DNA of 48,086 nt from an uncultured Prolixibacteraceae bacterium. GTDB lineage: Bacteria; Bacteroidota; Bacteroidia; Bacteroidales; Prolixibacteraceae. Made by a program: the position numbers and the translations under genes. The DNA is taken from NCBI GenBank assembly GCA_913063265.1, contig CAJXZG010000036.1, positions 1 through 48,086 of the forward strand. Reading direction: 5' to 3'. Within the stretch, counting starts at the first letter, position 1. The number at the start of each line of letters is the position of its first letter. Positions 42,801 to 48,086 of the stretch are shown in pieces. The notes beneath the pieces are model-generated. The model saw nothing but the letters and a program-made list of their open reading frames with translations, had not been told where the DNA came from and ran no database searches.

Positions 42801-45800
42801 TGTTGTTCCTTATTATGCTGTAGATCTTGATGGAAGTCCTGACAGCACATGGATTCTTGAAGGTAAAGATGTTGTAAAAAGAGAGGGACAATGTTGTGTA
42901 TCAACAGATCCTAATTCTGCCTGGGGTTGTATTTCATTCAATGTTTATCTTGATGAAGATGCGGTTGGCTTAATTATGGATGTTCAAAAACCGGCTCCTG
43001 CAGGAGTTGAATATTACCGGGTTGATTGTGGTGAAAAAATTCCTTTGGGCGAGATTATCTGTCTTTCTGGAGGGCAAACCTATACGATTACCTTCTGTAA
43101 ACCAGGGGAGGACAGGCCCGATTATATAATAGAGTCAATATCAGGGGCAGTCGCTACCGAAAATATTACAACACGGGCCGATGATGATGATAATTGTAGC
43201 AAAAATATAACAGTTACCGGCTTAGAAGCTGGTACAATAACCTGGAGGGTTGTTCAGCCTTTAGGAGTTGATTCATTGTTGGATAATCTTTCTTGTACAG
43301 ACTGTGCTACGCCTGTCTTCACTCCCGAAAGGAATTTACCTCCGGTAATTGTATATGAGGTTTGCGGAACATTAGTTGGTACGTATGTGTGTGACGGGCA
43401 ACCTATTACCGCTTGTGATGAAGTAACTGTAACTACCCTGCCTCCTGTAAATATTAATCTGGATGTAGATTTAGAAGCCATTTGTTTTGGACAGATTCCG
43501 GTTATTGAGGCACAACTGCCTGATGAAGATCCATCTCTTACCTATGAATTCCGTTGGTATGATGCACTTGATGGCAATGGGAACTTAGTTCATACCGGTC
43601 GTTATTACCAACCTCCTGATATTGGTGAATATTCAGTTAGGGTAACAGAAACTTCTTCGGGTGTTGGTTGTAACACAGATATTACCAACTTCAATATCTA
43701 TTACGATTTGGAAGGACCAATTATATTGTTGCCTCCTCTACCGCTTGAGGTAGATTGTAACGACCCTGATTTGGATGCACTAATTCGTGCCTGGATACAA
43801 ACTGCAGATGCGTATGATGCCGATGATCCGGCAATTAAATATGAAGTAACTACGGATTATTCCATTTTTAATGCACAATGTAACCAGGTTAAAAAAATCG
43901 AATTTTACGCGGTTGATGATTGTGGTAACCAGTCGGTAGATTCTGCATTTATAACCGTGGTGGATTATACCGCGCCTGTAATTTCGCCTGAGGCAACAAG
44001 TCAAACTGTTGATTGTGCGGATGTTGATCCAAATAATAATATTCAATTTCAAGCGTGGTTAGCCAACCATGGTGGTGCAGGGGCAACAGATGCCTGTAGC
44101 GACCCGGATTCACTAACCTGGACCAATGATTATGATCCATTAAACTGGAGTGGAAACACGGCCAACAATGAAGTTACAGTAACTTTTACAGTTACTGATG
44201 AATGTGGTAATACAGCGGAAACCACAGCAACTTTCACAATTTCTGATGATGAGTCACCGGAAATTGTTTGTCCTCTGGATATTTCTGAATCAACTGCTCC
44301 TGATAACTGTTCTAAAACACTGGCATCTGCAACCGATCCAACAATTTCAGATAATTGTACAGCTCTTACTGATTTGCAACTTACTTATGTGCTAAGTGGA
44401 GCTACAACAGGCAGTGGTTCAGGTACTGTTGCGGGCGTTGCATTTAATGTGGGAATTACTACTGTAACTTATACCGTTACTGATTTGGCTGGACTCTCAA
44501 ACACTTGTAGCTTTACAGTAACAATAACCGATGTAAATCCTCCATTATTTACAGATGGTTGTCCGCTTCCAGATTTGGGTCCTTACGATGCCGATCCAAA
44601 TTTATGCGACGTTTTTGTAAACGTTCCTGCTCCAACAGCTAACGACCCTTGCGGAGAACTCTTTACAATTACCCATAATTCTCCTTATGGGGCAAGTGCT
44701 ACAGATGCCAGCGGCAGATATCCGGTTGGAACAACAGTTATTATATGGACTCTTACAGATGAATCGGGAAATACAAATACCTGTGAACAAAATGTTGTCG
44801 TAAATGATATTGATGATCCTCTATTGACTTGTCCAACGGGGCCATTTGATTTAGAGATTCCATCAGGTCAGTGCGATACTCAGTTTAATGATCCAAATCT
44901 TGATCCAACTTATTCAGATGTTTGTTCAACACCAACCTTAACTTATTCACGTTTATTCCCTGACGGAACTACAGATTCAGGTAATGGTTCAGTAAACGGT
45001 TTAACTTTCCCGATTGGAACAACAACAGTAACTTATACGGTAACCGATGAAGGCGGTAACTCATTAAGCTGTAGTTTCGATGTAAGAATTAGAAGACAGT
45101 CTATACCTGATGCAGTGGTTATATGCCCAACAGATCCTGCTCCGGTTCAGGCAGATCCAGGCACCTGTAACGGATTTGTAAATGTAGATGCTCCAACGGC
45201 AAATGACCCGTGTAATGCTATCGTCTCAATTATTAATGATTATAATGGAACTTCAGATGCAAGTGATATTTATCCTGTTGGAATAACAACGGTAGTCTGG
45301 ACCATTACGGATGAAGGAGGAACCACTTATACCTGTACGCAAAATGTTGAAGTAACCGATATTGATGATCCTCTATTGACCTGTCCAACCGGGCCATTTG
45401 ATTTAGAGATTCCATCAGGTCAGTGTGATACCCAGTTTAATGATCCCAATCTTGACCCAACTTATTCAGATGTTTGTACAACACCAACCTTAACTTATTC
45501 ACGTTTGTTCCCTGACGGAACAACGGATTCAGGAAGTGGTTCGGTAAATGGATTAACTTTCCCGATTGGAACAACGACAGTAACTTATACAGTAACCGAT
45601 GAAGGCGGTAACTCAATAAGTTGTAGTTTTGATGTAAGAATTACCCGTCAAAGCATACCTGATGCAGTGGTTACATGCCCAACAGATCCTGTTCCGGTTC
45701 AAGCAGATCCAGGCACCTGTAACGGATTTGTAAATGTAGATGCTCCTACGGCAAATGACCCATGTAATGCAATTGTTTCAATTATTAATGATTATAATGG

Positions 45801-48086
45801 AACTTCAGATGCAAGCGATACTTATCCTGTTGGAACAACAGAAGTAATCTGGACCATTACAGATGAGGGTGGAACCACTTATACCTGTACACAAAATGTG
45901 GTTGTAACCGATATTGACGATCCTTTATTGACCTGTCCAACGGGGCCATTTGATTTAGAGATTCCGTCAGGTCAGTGCGATACCCAGTTTAATGATCCAA
46001 ATCTTGATCCAACTTATTCAGATGTTTGTACAACACCGAACTTAACTTATTCACGTTTGTTCCCTGACGGAACTACAGATTCAGGTAATGGTTCAGTAAA
46101 CGGATTAACTTTCCCGATTGGAACTACTACTGTAACTTATACAGTAACCGATGAAGGTGGTAACTCATTAAGTTGTAGTTTCGATGTAAGAATTAGAAGA
46201 CAGTCCATACCTGATGCAGTCGTTACATGTCCTACAGATCCTGCTCCGGTTCAGGTTGGAGTAAATGAATGCGAAACTTGGGTAAATGTTGATGCACCAG
46301 TTATTAATGATCCTTGTAATGCCATTGTATCAATTATTAATGATTATAATGGAACTTCAGATGCAAGCGATACTTATCCAATTGGAACCACACCGGTTAT
46401 CTGGACGATTACGGATGAAGGAGGAACAACTTATACTTGTACCCAGAATGTAATCGTACTGGACCGTGATCCTTATATCGACTGTCCGGCTGATATTGTT
46501 ATTCAGGCTGGTTATGAATTGTCATATAAGGATGGTGTTTCCGGAACCGATCCAACAAATTATGGTGATAACTGCCCTGATCCAGTAGTTACATGGACTT
46601 TAACACCTCCTGTTGGCTTTGAATCTCAATACTCTCCGGCCGAACTTTCAGGAACCGGAATGTATCCGACCCCTGCAACATTCTACATGGGAGTAACCAC
46701 TATTTCCTATACCATTACGGATATTCATAATAACACGGCATCTTGTAGTTTTACAGTAACAGTGCTCGGGCCACCGGAAATTGATTGTCCTCCTGATTAC
46801 AGCACATTTACTGATTTGGGAGTTTGTACAGCAACACGCAACACAGCCGATTATGGTTTACCGACATTAACAGCTGGTCTACAGCCGATAACATGGACAT
46901 GGACCATCACCAATCCCGATGGTTCAGTTGGGGCAAGCAATAGTGCAAGTCCGTTTGTGGGAAGTATAGGAAATCCGGGACCACCACCAATTCCTGACTA
47001 TACATTCCAACTTGGAGTTTCAACAATAACCTGGCGGGCAGAAAATGTCTCTGGATTTGATGAATGTTCTCATACAGTTACTGTGGTTGACAACGAACCT
47101 CCGGTGATTACAACTTGCGCTATCGACAGAGATTTGGAAGGTTGTGGAACCGGTGATATTACCGGACCTGTGTTCTCTTCTGTTGTAGCTCTTTCATCTT
47201 ATGCTGAATTTACTAATGCAGTTAATCAGGGAGTAACTTCAGATAACTGTCAGATTGTTGAAGTTAATTATATTGATGTTGCAGTAGGAGCTTGTCCAAC
47301 CGTAGTTACCCGTACATGGACCGTAGTTGATGCAGCAGGACTTACTGCAACTTGCGAACAAACAATTACTATTAATGATACAACGGATCCAACGGCCAGT
47401 AACCCGGCTCCAACAACTGTTTCCTGTATCGGTGATGTTCCTGCGGTTGATATTACTGTGGTTACTGATGAAGCTGATAATTGTACAGCTAACCCAACGG
47501 TAGCTTTGGTAAGTGAGGTATCGGACGGTAACACTTGTCCTGAAATTATTACAAGAACTTATAGTGTAACTGATGATTGCGGAAACTCAATAGAGGTAAC
47601 ACATACAATTACAGTTAATGATATTACTGCGCCAACATTTGATGCAGCTCCTGCAGCTATCGCGGATATCGCATGTAATGCCGCCCTTCCAGTCCAGGAA
47701 ACTTTAACAGCAACGGATGACTGTGGCGCAGTAACAGTTACCCCAAGTGTTGATCCATATACAGTAGATGTATGTGCAGGCTATGCCATCACCTACCGCT
47801 GGACAGCCGAAGATGACTGTGGCAATACCACAGAAACCAGTGTCACCTTTAATGTACTTCCGGATGCAGCAGGCCCTGTGTTTGATGCAGCCCCTGCCGC
47901 TATCGCGGATATCGCATGTAATGCCGCCCTTCCAGTCCAGGAAACTTTAACAGCAACGGATGACTGTGGTGCGGTAACAGTAACCCCGACAGTTGACCCA
48001 TATACCGTGGATGTATGTGCAGGCTATGCCATCACCTACCGCTGGACAGCCGAAGATGACTGTGGCAATACCACAGAAACCAGTGT
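33823..48086 (+). CDS. Giant HYR/Ig-repeat surface adhesin, partial (at least 4754 residues)
   Basis: One open frame runs from TTG 33823 (AGGA at 33812-33815; in-frame stop at 33811 excludes an earlier start) to the window end. Signal segment: IAIIAIAILILNSGV. Order, approximate residues: HYR-like modules 50-440; glycine-rich domain 445-660; PKD/Ig-like 660-857; four BIG2-like repeats of ~84 residues 858-1193; mixed Ig/PKD domains to 2011; five ~95-residue repeats 2012-2490; SprB-type repeats 2491-2647; many HYR modules (paired Cys, 'TDNC', 'PVGTTTVTYTVTD') to the end, interrupted by a Cys-rich module 2987-3220. Cell-surface adhesin or gliding-type filament, probably T9SS-exported with PorP/SprF upstream. 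The expected C-terminal sorting domain lies outside the window. Confidence 0.9.
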   Translation, partial: MTKLKHIEFVKIAIIAIAILILNSGVKSNPVLNDYVVYSSNTFTLATQNTLEIECSENISVFTDENSCGAEIIGGLELKVLSGSLNQLTWKMSGATEDVSLQSGINQLKNHVFNEGVTSVQYFAADQLGNTLSCSFEVTVIDDEAPVVKTPNDITIKCGDRILSAYTTLQAFLNAGGEASDNCNLLTNSFTLASEVKENKACPYTITRAYQISDEHGNVGLAKQFIFVTDQEDQVFAAGTSISGNTATISYLKSKVSCDNEKSGTINLISNGTTGNVTYNWTTTNGGGIVQGEKNQTSLTDGDYNVKVYENGKYLLELDINIPIVDDEIPVIESPDDVKLECNQFIPAAFLTWSEFEYAGGRAMDNCQLNYSSFQLIAESKSNATCPFIITRTYQIKDINGNSGITNHYIIVENTNELQPEPETNRPLALKSGSGITAVSCITYTSDDSFTVPPGVMFVSVEVWGAGGGGGGSADNDKGGGGGGGGGYTINPNVFVTSGTTYTNAISVGSGGAAGAWDAAGGDGGTTTVTFGSTSVSADGGEGGGVPSGNKAGAGGNGGNGGTYDGGDGADGQKGAPGYGGGGGSSAGSSSNGNDGSLPAGGAAPFEGGEGAEGGTSATISGNPQGKPGYGPGGGGSGAAERGGQGGTGADGQVRICYDCPDYSLSGVTATPACAFAAISDVTISLPAITNIGVPIYPAGDFVVTYNRSNPAATGLTATVTVDNSGNATFSAPGFTNPGTSIITITELTSGDCSSPITANNTVTIDVYRSILARPVITGTKIQCPSITGEVYSVTAVPGATNYNWIVPAGWTITSGQGTESITVTTGTAGQNGNISVMASNMCTSNTSSPYAVSVLDNASVTSVSGPSPVCIGANVATYSASGVVLGGGTGSWTSSNPAVATVNSISGAITALSAGTTDIIYTITGGCGGEQSARQTLTVTPNADVPSVTGNSPLCIGQTDTYTAPGAELGGGTGTWSSSNTSVATVHPITGLVTPVGAGNTIIRYTVTGGCGGTKSNQQALTVTPNAEVSSVTGSSPVCIGTNTTFTANGVVLGGGTGSWSSSNTSVATINSSGVVTALSAGTTTITYTITGGCDGTKTAQQILTVTPDASITSVTGTSPLCIGLNSTYTANGVVLGGGTGTWSSSNTSVATINTATGQVTTLSAGSTTIRYTITGGCNGTQWAEQILNVTQDATVDAGPALVDMCQGQTTPALGGSIGGSATGGTWTSSVGGTFSPNANDPNATWTPTSSFKGSATLTLTTDGPCDPVSASKTVNVVEQPVILVDPSDQMNCYDGTVNFSVSATGSALTYNWYRKKPSDSDFVALSTSSPNITFPSAGTIRISNAGDNTHNPDGSEYKVIVTNGTCSAESNPASLTVNQITDVDNSTAPTDASSVTLCNGSNFSYQVTTNHPENIISYQWKKLIAPGSWTNVANNGVISGANSAQLNFTNATPNESGEYRVSVKFSATSPSSCDVLSDDFNRSLIILPGVTAPVITGPQTICYNTAPSQLTATAATGGSGSSYSYQWQSSSDNVSWSDISGANSINYQPPALTGSMYYRIIATDNGTYTCGSATSEEVLIIVETAPTATAGGNTTTCPNREITVSGASATDYSTILWTHNGSGTLTDDNTFTPTYTPAPGDAGNSVVLTMTVNGTNTCGTATATATFTVNVDVLPTATIDYGSAAFCADQGIISVNHSGTSGGTYTASPSGLTINSTTGEINTATSLPDSYTITYTIPASATCNPVTAITTVTINELPEAETGHVPPVNICVGKSIVLGEPAITGHTYSWSNDPSGFPVISTDAQITVSPAVTTDYYLTETIAATGCTNSNSITVTSAQLINISFIPASPAVCSGETTDIEIISNYGSTTFSWVATLESGTASGFADGSGDVISQTLVNNSGSNAVVKYAIAAQAGDCQNTDVELLVTVYPAPSVPTISSATTEICEGDAVTLTSSPANAYQWYLDGNPISGATNQTFNADSAGDYSVETTDPNGCIANSAITTIVVNELPTATISGTIDVCENASQPEITFTANGGSAPYTFTYNINGTGTFTTTTSSGSNSLTVSVPTSNPGTFDYNLVSVQDGSSTTCLNNVTGTATVTVNPLPAASISGTTEVCTGAASPLITFTGSNGTAPYTFTYNIDGGSNQTITTTSGNSTTVAVPTGTSGLFTYNLVSISDASSTNCLNPASGSAVVTVNELPSASITGDATVCRDDASPIITFTASGGSAPYTFTYNINGGAEQSVTASAGNFITLPAPTDVAGTYTYNLTGVVDGSSTTCQGSASGSVVIEVNTLPTATISGGTTICQDDTHPAILFAGSGGNPPYTFTYRIDGGSVQTLTTNGGSNEIVFAPTDVPGTFVYELLSIEDGSTACVSNITGQTTSVTVNPKPTATISANDNEVCIGGTPLEITFTGANGTRPYTFTYSINGGAFQTETTDIGSDEKTIMVPSTSAGTFTYELTSVSDASSTNCLTPISLEEYTVTVSPLPEAVADVTTPISCVGGEATVTITATAGTPVYSYTFNGVTNLSGVFTRITAGTYNWSFSDGSSCAPYSGVLVVEDPVPVTFDVPSVTDVSCVGGNDGQITINAQGGAGSYTYSISPAIGSQSPTGTFTGLTAQTYTITANDGNGCAGTTDVTIGVAPDVTDPVITSCPVDMTVYTGAGSTACEQIASWAAPTATDNCTSAASLTWTETNVSGSVFPVGTTVVTLTVSDASGNESSCTFTVTVIDDTPPIPDALGGINSNCSVDLPSPLPTATDNCDGTVTGTTSTVFPITAEGTTTVTWTFEDAAGNTSTTTQEIVIDDKVSPVWDSPGFFTTSVPVSCDGDLTPAFTATPSATDNCTPTNEIVVAYADSIANQTCVGNYDIYRKWTATDNSGNFTRGTQIIEVRDRTKPTLTCSDYSVSSPDDIPPPEDLFNVNYSDNCDPSPTIEWDEQFIFDANQKAGFCPERVIREYTVRDACGNVSAICTQTITVTYSNGETCEVCTDVVPYYAVDLDGSPDSTWILEGKDVVKREGQCCVSTDPNSAWGCISFNVYLDEDAVGLIMDVQKPAPAGVEYYRVDCGEKIPLGEIICLSGGQTYTITFCKPGEDRPDYIIESISGAVATENITTRADDDDNCSKNITVTGLEAGTITWRVVQPLGVDSLLDNLSCTDCATPVFTPERNLPPVIVYEVCGTLVGTYVCDGQPITACDEVTVTTLPPVNINLDVDLEAICFGQIPVIEAQLPDEDPSLTYEFRWYDALDGNGNLVHTGRYYQPPDIGEYSVRVTETSSGVGCNTDITNFNIYYDLEGPIILLPPLPLEVDCNDPDLDALIRAWIQTADAYDADDPAIKYEVTTDYSIFNAQCNQVKKIEFYAVDDCGNQSVDSAFITVVDYTAPVISPEATSQTVDCADVDPNNNIQFQAWLANHGGAGATDACSDPDSLTWTNDYDPLNWSGNTANNEVTVTFTVTDECGNTAETTATFTISDDESPEIVCPLDISESTAPDNCSKTLASATDPTISDNCTALTDLQLTYVLSGATTGSGSGTVAGVAFNVGITTVTYTVTDLAGLSNTCSFTVTITDVNPPLFTDGCPLPDLGPYDADPNLCDVFVNVPAPTANDPCGELFTITHNSPYGASATDASGRYPVGTTVIIWTLTDESGNTNTCEQNVVVNDIDDPLLTCPTGPFDLEIPSGQCDTQFNDPNLDPTYSDVCSTPTLTYSRLFPDGTTDSGNGSVNGLTFPIGTTTVTYTVTDEGGNSLSCSFDVRIRRQSIPDAVVICPTDPAPVQADPGTCNGFVNVDAPTANDPCNAIVSIINDYNGTSDASDIYPVGITTVVWTITDEGGTTYTCTQNVEVTDIDDPLLTCPTGPFDLEIPSGQCDTQFNDPNLDPTYSDVCTTPTLTYSRLFPDGTTDSGSGSVNGLTFPIGTTTVTYTVTDEGGNSISCSFDVRITRQSIPDAVVTCPTDPVPVQADPGTCNGFVNVDAPTANDPCNAIVSIINDYNGTSDASDTYPVGTTEVIWTITDEGGTTYTCTQNVVVTDIDDPLLTCPTGPFDLEIPSGQCDTQFNDPNLDPTYSDVCTTPNLTYSRLFPDGTTDSGNGSVNGLTFPIGTTTVTYTVTDEGGNSLSCSFDVRIRRQSIPDAVVTCPTDPAPVQVGVNECETWVNVDAPVINDPCNAIVSIINDYNGTSDASDTYPIGTTPVIWTITDEGGTTYTCTQNVIVLDRDPYIDCPADIVIQAGYELSYKDGVSGTDPTNYGDNCPDPVVTWTLTPPVGFESQYSPAELSGTGMYPTPATFYMGVTTISYTITDIHNNTASCSFTVTVLGPPEIDCPPDYSTFTDLGVCTATRNTADYGLPTLTAGLQPITWTWTITNPDGSVGASNSASPFVGSIGNPGPPPIPDYTFQLGVSTITWRAENVSGFDECSHTVTVVDNEPPVITTCAIDRDLEGCGTGDITGPVFSSVVALSSYAEFTNAVNQGVTSDNCQIVEVNYIDVAVGACPTVVTRTWTVVDAAGLTATCEQTITINDTTDPTASNPAPTTVSCIGDVPAVDITVVTDEADNCTANPTVALVSEVSDGNTCPEIITRTYSVTDDCGNSIEVTHTITVNDITAPTFDAAPAAIADIACNAALPVQETLTATDDCGAVTVTPSVDPYTVDVCAGYAITYRWTAEDDCGNTTETSVTFNVLPDAAGPVFDAAPAAIADIACNAALPVQETLTATDDCGAVTVTPTVDPYTVDVCAGYAITYRWTAEDDCGNTTETS
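35155..35794 (+). repeat. Glycine-rich domain coding region inside the adhesin
   Basis: Codes for FTVPPGVMFVSVEVWGAGGGGGG and about 190 more residues dominated by Gly, Ser and Ala. The entry strand and the WGAGGGGGG start match the glycine-rich domain found in some phage tail tips and Bacteroidota surface proteins. The DNA is locally rich in GGT/GGC runs, for example near 35220-35285, and is prone to slippage. Confidence 0.7.
36394..37401 (+). repeat. Four BIG2/Ig-like tandem repeats (about 252 bp each)
   Basis: Units begin at 36394, 36649, 36901 and 37150, with lengths 255, 252, 249 and 252 bases. Each codes for a start like SVTGxSPVCIG, then GVVLGGGTGSWSSSNTSVATI, SAGTTTITYTITGGC and LTVTPxA. 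The copies are clearly homologous but diverged at DNA level. Confidence 0.85.
39856..41292 (+). repeat. Five ~95-residue adhesin repeats (about 285 bp each)
   Basis: Units begin at 39856, 40144, 40429, 40714 and 40999. Each codes for LPTATISG-type start, one Cys (VC or IC), ITFTASGGSAPYTFTYNINGG, a Thr/Ser-rich stretch, GTFTYNLVSVxDGSSTTC and VTVNP. This is a PKD/SprB-like beta-sandwich repeat that would stretch as a rod on the cell surface. Confidence 0.85.
44809..46464 (+). repeat. Three in-frame 552-bp tandem repeats
   Basis: Units start at 44809, 45361 and 45913, exactly 552 bases (184 codons) apart, each coding for two HYR modules beginning IDDPLLTCPTGPFDLEIPSG. The copies are nearly identical in DNA over most of their length. 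The third diverges after about 46250 (VGVNECETWVNVDAP), marking the edge of the array. Confidence 0.9.
47638..48086 (+). repeat. 243-bp (81-codon) HYR repeat array, cut by the window end
   Basis: FDAAPAAIADIACNAALPVQ is coded at 47638 and again at 47881, exactly 243 bases later, with almost identical DNA. The second unit is cut at 48086. Codon use is more GC-rich (GCC, ATC, GCG, CTG) than in the rest of the gene. The array probably continues beyond the window. Confidence 0.85.

Noticed and set aside
34800..48086. Many minus-strand and off-frame reading frames of 60-175 codons across the adhesin gene (for example 41694-42221 minus)
   Set aside because: They lie inside one long coding frame, are rich in Val/Ser/Thr as expected from the complement of Thr/Gly/Asn codons, and lack start contexts or family motifs.
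44809..48086. Regular repeats that might be taken for a CRISPR array
   Set aside because: Units are 552 or 243 bases, in frame and protein-coding, with no short repeat/spacer structure and no cas genes.

Overview
The window looks like a chromosomal segment of an AT-rich member of the Bacteroidota, plausibly a marine or sediment Marinilabiliales/Prolixibacteraceae relative. The rank below phylum is a guess. The phylum call rests on three things. A PorP/SprF-type secretion partner lies beside a giant HYR-repeat surface protein, and there is a protein with a type IX secretion (T9SS) sorting tail. Several genes have the Bacteroidota promoter pattern TTG/TTTG, about 19-21 bases, then TAnnTTTG. The gene content is typical of the phylum: LytTR two-component pair, GH3-family protein, DUF2202 proteins and many outer-membrane beta-barrels. 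I see no rRNA, tRNA, CRISPR array, transposase or prophage.

Layout. 1-700 is the end of a GH32 fructan hydrolase. 759-3192 (minus) holds peptidase E, a creatininase-family amidohydrolase and a small beta-barrel protein. 3408-8547 holds a DEAD-box helicase, an AAA ATPase whose promoter carries three 15-bp tandem repeats, a TfoX-like protein overlapping an inositol-phosphatase-family gene, and a UroD/MtaA-type methyltransferase homologue. 8731-10556 is a LytS/LytTR two-component pair, followed by two beta-barrel genes. 12181-12852 is a DUF4395 membrane protein behind what looks like a complete cysteine-codon attenuator: promoter, 27-residue Cys-rich leader, antiterminator and terminator. 13157-17835 is an ECF sigma/anti-sigma locus with two Spy/CnrX-like periplasmic proteins, two DUF2202 ferritin-like proteins and a membrane acyltransferase.

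17838-25471 (minus) is the most intriguing part. Seven tightly packed or overlapping genes encode a PqqD-like carrier/recognition protein, an ATP-grasp ligase, a fold-type III PLP decarboxylase, a urea-transporter/M23-peptidase fusion, a TPR plus outer-membrane barrel protein, a periplasmic TPR protein and a T9SS-sorted surface protein. Together they could make something in the cytosol, pass it across the inner membrane and act at the cell wall and surface. I do not recognise this system as a characterised pathway.

25881-32513 holds a collagen-like lipoprotein, an unknown protein, a PfkB kinase, a deoxynucleoside kinase, a GH3-family protein, and a small exported Cys protein next to a VKOR-DsbA fusion. 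32837 to the end is a PorP/SprF gene followed by one uninterrupted reading frame of at least 4754 codons, starting at TTG and running off the window. It encodes a surface adhesin with a glycine-rich domain, Ig-like repeats, SprB/PKD-like repeats and many HYR modules, including three near-identical 552-bp units and a 243-bp repeat still in progress at the window edge.
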